Shown here piece after piece: positions 61,163-64,000 of a DNA stretch of 64,000 nucleotides (position 1 is the stretch's first letter; every line of letters begins with the position of its first letter). The position numbers were made by a program, and so were the translations under genes. Source of the DNA: Scytonematopsis contorta HA4267-MV1 (GTDB lineage: Bacteria; Cyanobacteriota; Cyanobacteriia; Cyanobacteriales; Nostocaceae); NCBI GenBank assembly GCA_019359035.1, contig JAHHIC010000043.1, positions 62,001 through 126,000 of the forward strand, read 5' to 3'. Below the pieces are notes generated by a model. It did not search any database and was not told the DNA's origin. It was given only the letters and a program-made list of their open reading frames with translations.

Positions 61163-64000
61163 TTAAACTAGGGAACCATCGTTACCCAAATTCACAGAAC
61201 GTCTGCTACGGCTAGCTTTCGGTATACTACTAACAGCTTCAACAGGTTTGGATGCAGCAATCAAACCAGCCAAAGCTTCCGGAGTACCGTTGTAAAAAAC
61301 CTCTGGTAAGGAAAGTTCGGCTTTATAAATTTCTCGCAAGCGGGTTACTAGTTGTGTAACTCTAATAGAATCCCCACCAATATCAAAGAAATTGTCCATC
61401 ACTCCCACTTTTTCCAGCTCCAACAATTCAGCCATGAGGGAGCAAATAGTTGTTTCTACTTCATTTCGGGGTGTAACATAGGGTTTTATGCTCTGAGTCC
61501 AATCTGGTACTGGCAATGCACTCTGGTCAACTTTTCCGTGATTTGTTAATGGAATAGTATCAATTGCAATCAATGCAGACGGCATCATATAATCAGGCAG
61601 TCTTGCTTGCAGAAAATTACGTAAAGCTATTACCAAGTCATCTTTTTCCTCAGAGACGAAATAGGCAACGATACGAGCATTACCCTGAGATTCTGTCCTT
61701 ATAGTTACACATGCAGCTTTTACTTGAGGGTGACTGGAAATGGCTGCTTCAATTTCACCAAGCTCAATCCGGAAGCCGCGTATTTTAACTTGGTGGTCTA
61801 ATCTTCCTAGATATTCTAACTCACCATCAGGTAAACGACGCGCTAAGTCACCACTGCGGTAAAGACGACTACCAGGAATTTTGGCGAATGGGTCGGGAAT
61901 AAAACGTTCCGCACTCAGACGGGGATGATGTAGATATCCTTGAGTAACACCTGCACCACCAACAAATAGCTCTCCAGCAACTCCATTGGGCACGGGTTCT
62001 AAGTATTTATCCAGAAGATAAAGTGTAACATCGGGAATGGGCTGACCGATAACACTACCTCGATTGCTAGTCAAATCAGCTTGACTAATTGGACGATATG
62101 TAACGTGTACGGTGGTTTCCGTAATACCGTACATATTGATTAATTGCGGTTTTTGGTCACCATAGCGAGAGAACCAAGGTTGAAGGCTTTGCAGTTCTAG
62201 CGCTTCTCCTCCAAAAATAACGTAGCGTAAAGATTCCAGCTTCTCTGCTTCTTCTGCATCTGCTTGTATAAGTTGTTTGAATGCGGATGGTGTTTGATTC
62301 AATACTGTGACTTTCTCAGATTGTAGAAGATGCCAAAAGTCTCTTGGTGAACGACTTGTCCAATAAGGCACTACTACCACTTTACCACCATAAAGAAGCG
62401 CACCCCATATCTCCCATACGGAAAAGTCGAAAGCATAGGAATGGAAAAGTGTCCAAACGTCATCGCTATTAAAGCCGTACCATGTTTCTGTAGCTTTTAG
62501 TAGTCGAACAACATTAGCGTGATTAACTACGCATCCCTTGGGTGTACCCGTGGAACCACTAGTATAAATTACATAAGCTGGGTGTTCTGGCAATATAGCA
62601 ACTTCCGGTAGTTCTTGGTTGTAATTTTCTAATTGTGAGTCGATTTCTTCTATAACTACAATTTCGGTTTTACAGGAAGAAACTTTGGTAATGGCTTCTT
62701 GCTGAGTGATAAGTAAAGAAATTCCACTATCACGAAGCAGAAAATCAATGCGCTCCGAAGGGTAACTTGGGTCTATAGGAACATAAGCACCCCCAGCTTT
62801 TAATACAGCTAGGATTGTTACTACCAAATCATGTGAACGCTCTAAACTAACTCCGACAAGGGTATTGGGACTAACACCTTTGCTTATAAGGTAATGTGCT
62901 AAACGGTTAGATTTGGCATCCAATTCGCCATAATTTAAAGTTATGTCACCAAAACTGACAGCAGCTTTTTGTTGATATTGTGCTGCGACTTTAGCGAACA
63001 CGGAAACAATCGTCTCTTTAGTGGTCTCTTTAGTGGTCTCTTGAGATAACGTGCTAAAAGCTGTCTCGCTAAAAACATCGCAGTTGGCATCCAGCAACCA
63101 CTTATTTTTTTCCTCAGGGGACATCAATGATTGACTGTGATATTCTGCCTGCGGATTAGTTGCAAGACCAGAAAGTGCAGCTTGATAATACTTGCCGTAT
63201 TGCTCAACTTGCGGTAGGTCAAACTGATTAACATCATATACCAGTTCTAATCGCAAGGAAGCACTGCGGGGTATCAACGAAAATTTAACAGCTAGGGGGA
63301 AGTTTGTTTCTTCAAAGTCATCCACCCCAAGGACTTCTATTTGGGGTAAATCTAAGATGCTGTCATAGACGTGAAAATGTACAAAGTTGAAACCCACATC
63401 GAATAAAGGAGATTTTTCAACTAATCTTTGTATTTCCAAAAGTGGAAAACATCGATAGGGAATTATTTCATTTTCTACGCTAAATACTGTTTTAATTAAA
63501 TCCAGCCAACTACTGGGAGTCAACTTCATCCGCAAGGGAGCAGTATTTAAGAACAAACCAAGAAGATTTTCACTACCAATTTTTTCAGGTCTTCCATTGA
63601 GAACGTTACCTGTTACAACATCATCATGTCCGGTTAAAAATGCTAGAACACGCAGATGAGCGGACATTAAAACTGTTTTCAGCGGAACTCCAGCGATAGA
63701 CGCAACTTTTTGCAGCTTGCGAACTAAATCATCTTCAATTTTAACATTTAAGCTTTCAACCTTACGGATAGGTTCATTTTGGCTACCTGTTTTTTGCGTA
63801 ATTTGTCGAGTACGTGGGAGTGTGCTATCTTCCAGACCTGCAAGACGCTTACTCCAAAACTCACGCATTTCGGAAGAAGCAATACTCGCTTGTTCTTGAG
63901 CGATAAAATCTTTGTAGGAAATATTGGGAGTTGCTAGTGTTGAATGGGAAGAACCTTCAACATATTGAATATAAAGTTGTAAAAGTTGGGTAATTAATGT
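61163..64000 (-). CDS. NRPS, 3' part: C (partial), A(Thr), PCP (runs off window)
   Basis: The frame is open to base 64000, so the gene starts outside; an internal ATG at 63868 is not the real start. In the window: the second half of a condensation domain (SYKDFIAQEQ... FWSKRLAGLE ... NVLNGRPEKIGSENLLGLFLNTAPLRM). Then an A domain (AYVIYTSGSTGTPKG, NMYGITETTVH, YRSGDLARR) with specificity residues DFWNIGMVHK, the threonine code. Then a PCP (DNFFDIGGDSI) and a short basic tail (KASRSRRSVNLGNDGSLV). There is no E domain, so L-Thr is passed to the LCL-type C domain of the next protein, 258 bases downstream. A 12-base tandem repeat (TTAGTGGTCTCT units, about 63012-63048) encodes QETTKETTKET in the C-A linker. 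Confidence 0.93.
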   Translation of the reverse strand, partial: TLITQLLQLYIQYVEGSSHSTLATPNISYKDFIAQEQASIASSEMREFWSKRLAGLEDSTLPRTRQITQKTGSQNEPIRKVESLNVKIEDDLVRKLQKVASIAGVPLKTVLMSAHLRVLAFLTGHDDVVTGNVLNGRPEKIGSENLLGLFLNTAPLRMKLTPSSWLDLIKTVFSVENEIIPYRCFPLLEIQRLVEKSPLFDVGFNFVHFHVYDSILDLPQIEVLGVDDFEETNFPLAVKFSLIPRSASLRLELVYDVNQFDLPQVEQYGKYYQAALSGLATNPQAEYHSQSLMSPEEKNKWLLDANCDVFSETAFSTLSQETTKETTKETIVSVFAKVAAQYQQKAAVSFGDITLNYGELDAKSNRLAHYLISKGVSPNTLVGVSLERSHDLVVTILAVLKAGGAYVPIDPSYPSERIDFLLRDSGISLLITQQEAITKVSSCKTEIVVIEEIDSQLENYNQELPEVAILPEHPAYVIYTSGSTGTPKGCVVNHANVVRLLKATETWYGFNSDDVWTLFHSYAFDFSVWEIWGALLYGGKVVVVPYWTSRSPRDFWHLLQSEKVTVLNQTPSAFKQLIQADAEEAEKLESLRYVIFGGEALELQSLQPWFSRYGDQKPQLINMYGITETTVHVTYRPISQADLTSNRGSVIGQPIPDVTLYLLDKYLEPVPNGVAGELFVGGAGVTQGYLHHPRLSAERFIPDPFAKIPGSRLYRSGDLARRLPDGELEYLGRLDHQVKIRGFRIELGEIEAAISSHPQVKAACVTIRTESQGNARIVAYFVSEEKDDLVIALRNFLQARLPDYMMPSALIAIDTIPLTNHGKVDQSALPVPDWTQSIKPYVTPRNEVETTICSLMAELLELEKVGVMDNFFDIGGDSIRVTQLVTRLREIYKAELSLPEVFYNGTPEALAGLIAASKPVEAVSSIPKASRSRRSVNLGNDGSLV

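Overview
The window looks like a chromosomal stretch of a filamentous, probably heterocyst-forming cyanobacterium (Nostocales-like). Grounds: low GC, many intergenic heptanucleotide tandem repeats of the STRR kind (TTTTGAG, GGGGAGT and AGTCAAC types), two HIP1 octamers (GCGATCGC at 28534 and 59525), typical cyanobacterial genes (coaBC beside a DUF2555-like gene, multi-PAS/GAF histidine kinases, DUF1003, a fibrillin-like protein) and a large NRPS locus. No tRNA, rRNA or CRISPR array was recognised.

Layout. 1-2.4 kb: the end of a sensor kinase and an Asp-rich protein. 3.1-21.9 kb: a tandem array of five large, probably exported repeat proteins. One is a 1911-aa mosaic (beta-propeller, Ig/cadherin-like repeats, FG-GAP/VCBS repeats). 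Four are paralogues of about 680 aa (cadherin-like domain, C-type-lectin-like domain, FG-GAP repeats, conserved C-terminal tail). A 3' remnant of a further paralogue lies at about 14.1 kb. 21.9-27.1 kb: coaBC, a DUF2555-like gene, a carboxylesterase, a WG-repeat protein and purH. 27.3-31.3 kb: a PD-(D/E)XK-like protein, then two tandem threonine-rich leader peptides, each with its own terminator. These precede a catalytic-core-only threonyl-tRNA synthetase gene that is split by a TnpB-only IS605-type element. 31.3-33.4 kb: an AbiEii-like gene with one internal stop, an unknown gene and two tandem small-RNA genes. 33.5-51.3 kb: transporters (OFA-type MFS, MscS, KimA-like), NagZ-like glycosidase, GT2, two adjacent hybrid-type histidine kinases, SbcD, a nucleotidyltransferase and a DUF1963 protein, with several inverted-repeat elements. 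51.5-64 kb: an NRPS locus on the minus strand that runs off the right edge.

The NRPS locus reads in transcription order C-A(Thr)-PCP / C-A(Thr)-PCP-E-C-A(Tyr-like)-PCP-E. It predicts ...-Thr-D-Thr-D-Tyr-..., an order I recall from hassallidin-type glycolipopeptides. The second gene is broken inside its second C domain by a 125-bp TA-flanked MITE. Removing the MITE and one TA restores one 3071-codon frame exactly.

The strongest leads are the tandem Thr attenuators with the interrupted thrS, the MITE-split NRPS, the lectin/FG-GAP array with its ghost copy, and the two tandem sRNA genes. Several genes are freshly broken (thrS, the AbiEii-like gene, the NRPS), and repeats have moved into coding sequence more than once. 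Family names rest on motifs recognised by eye; no database search was possible.
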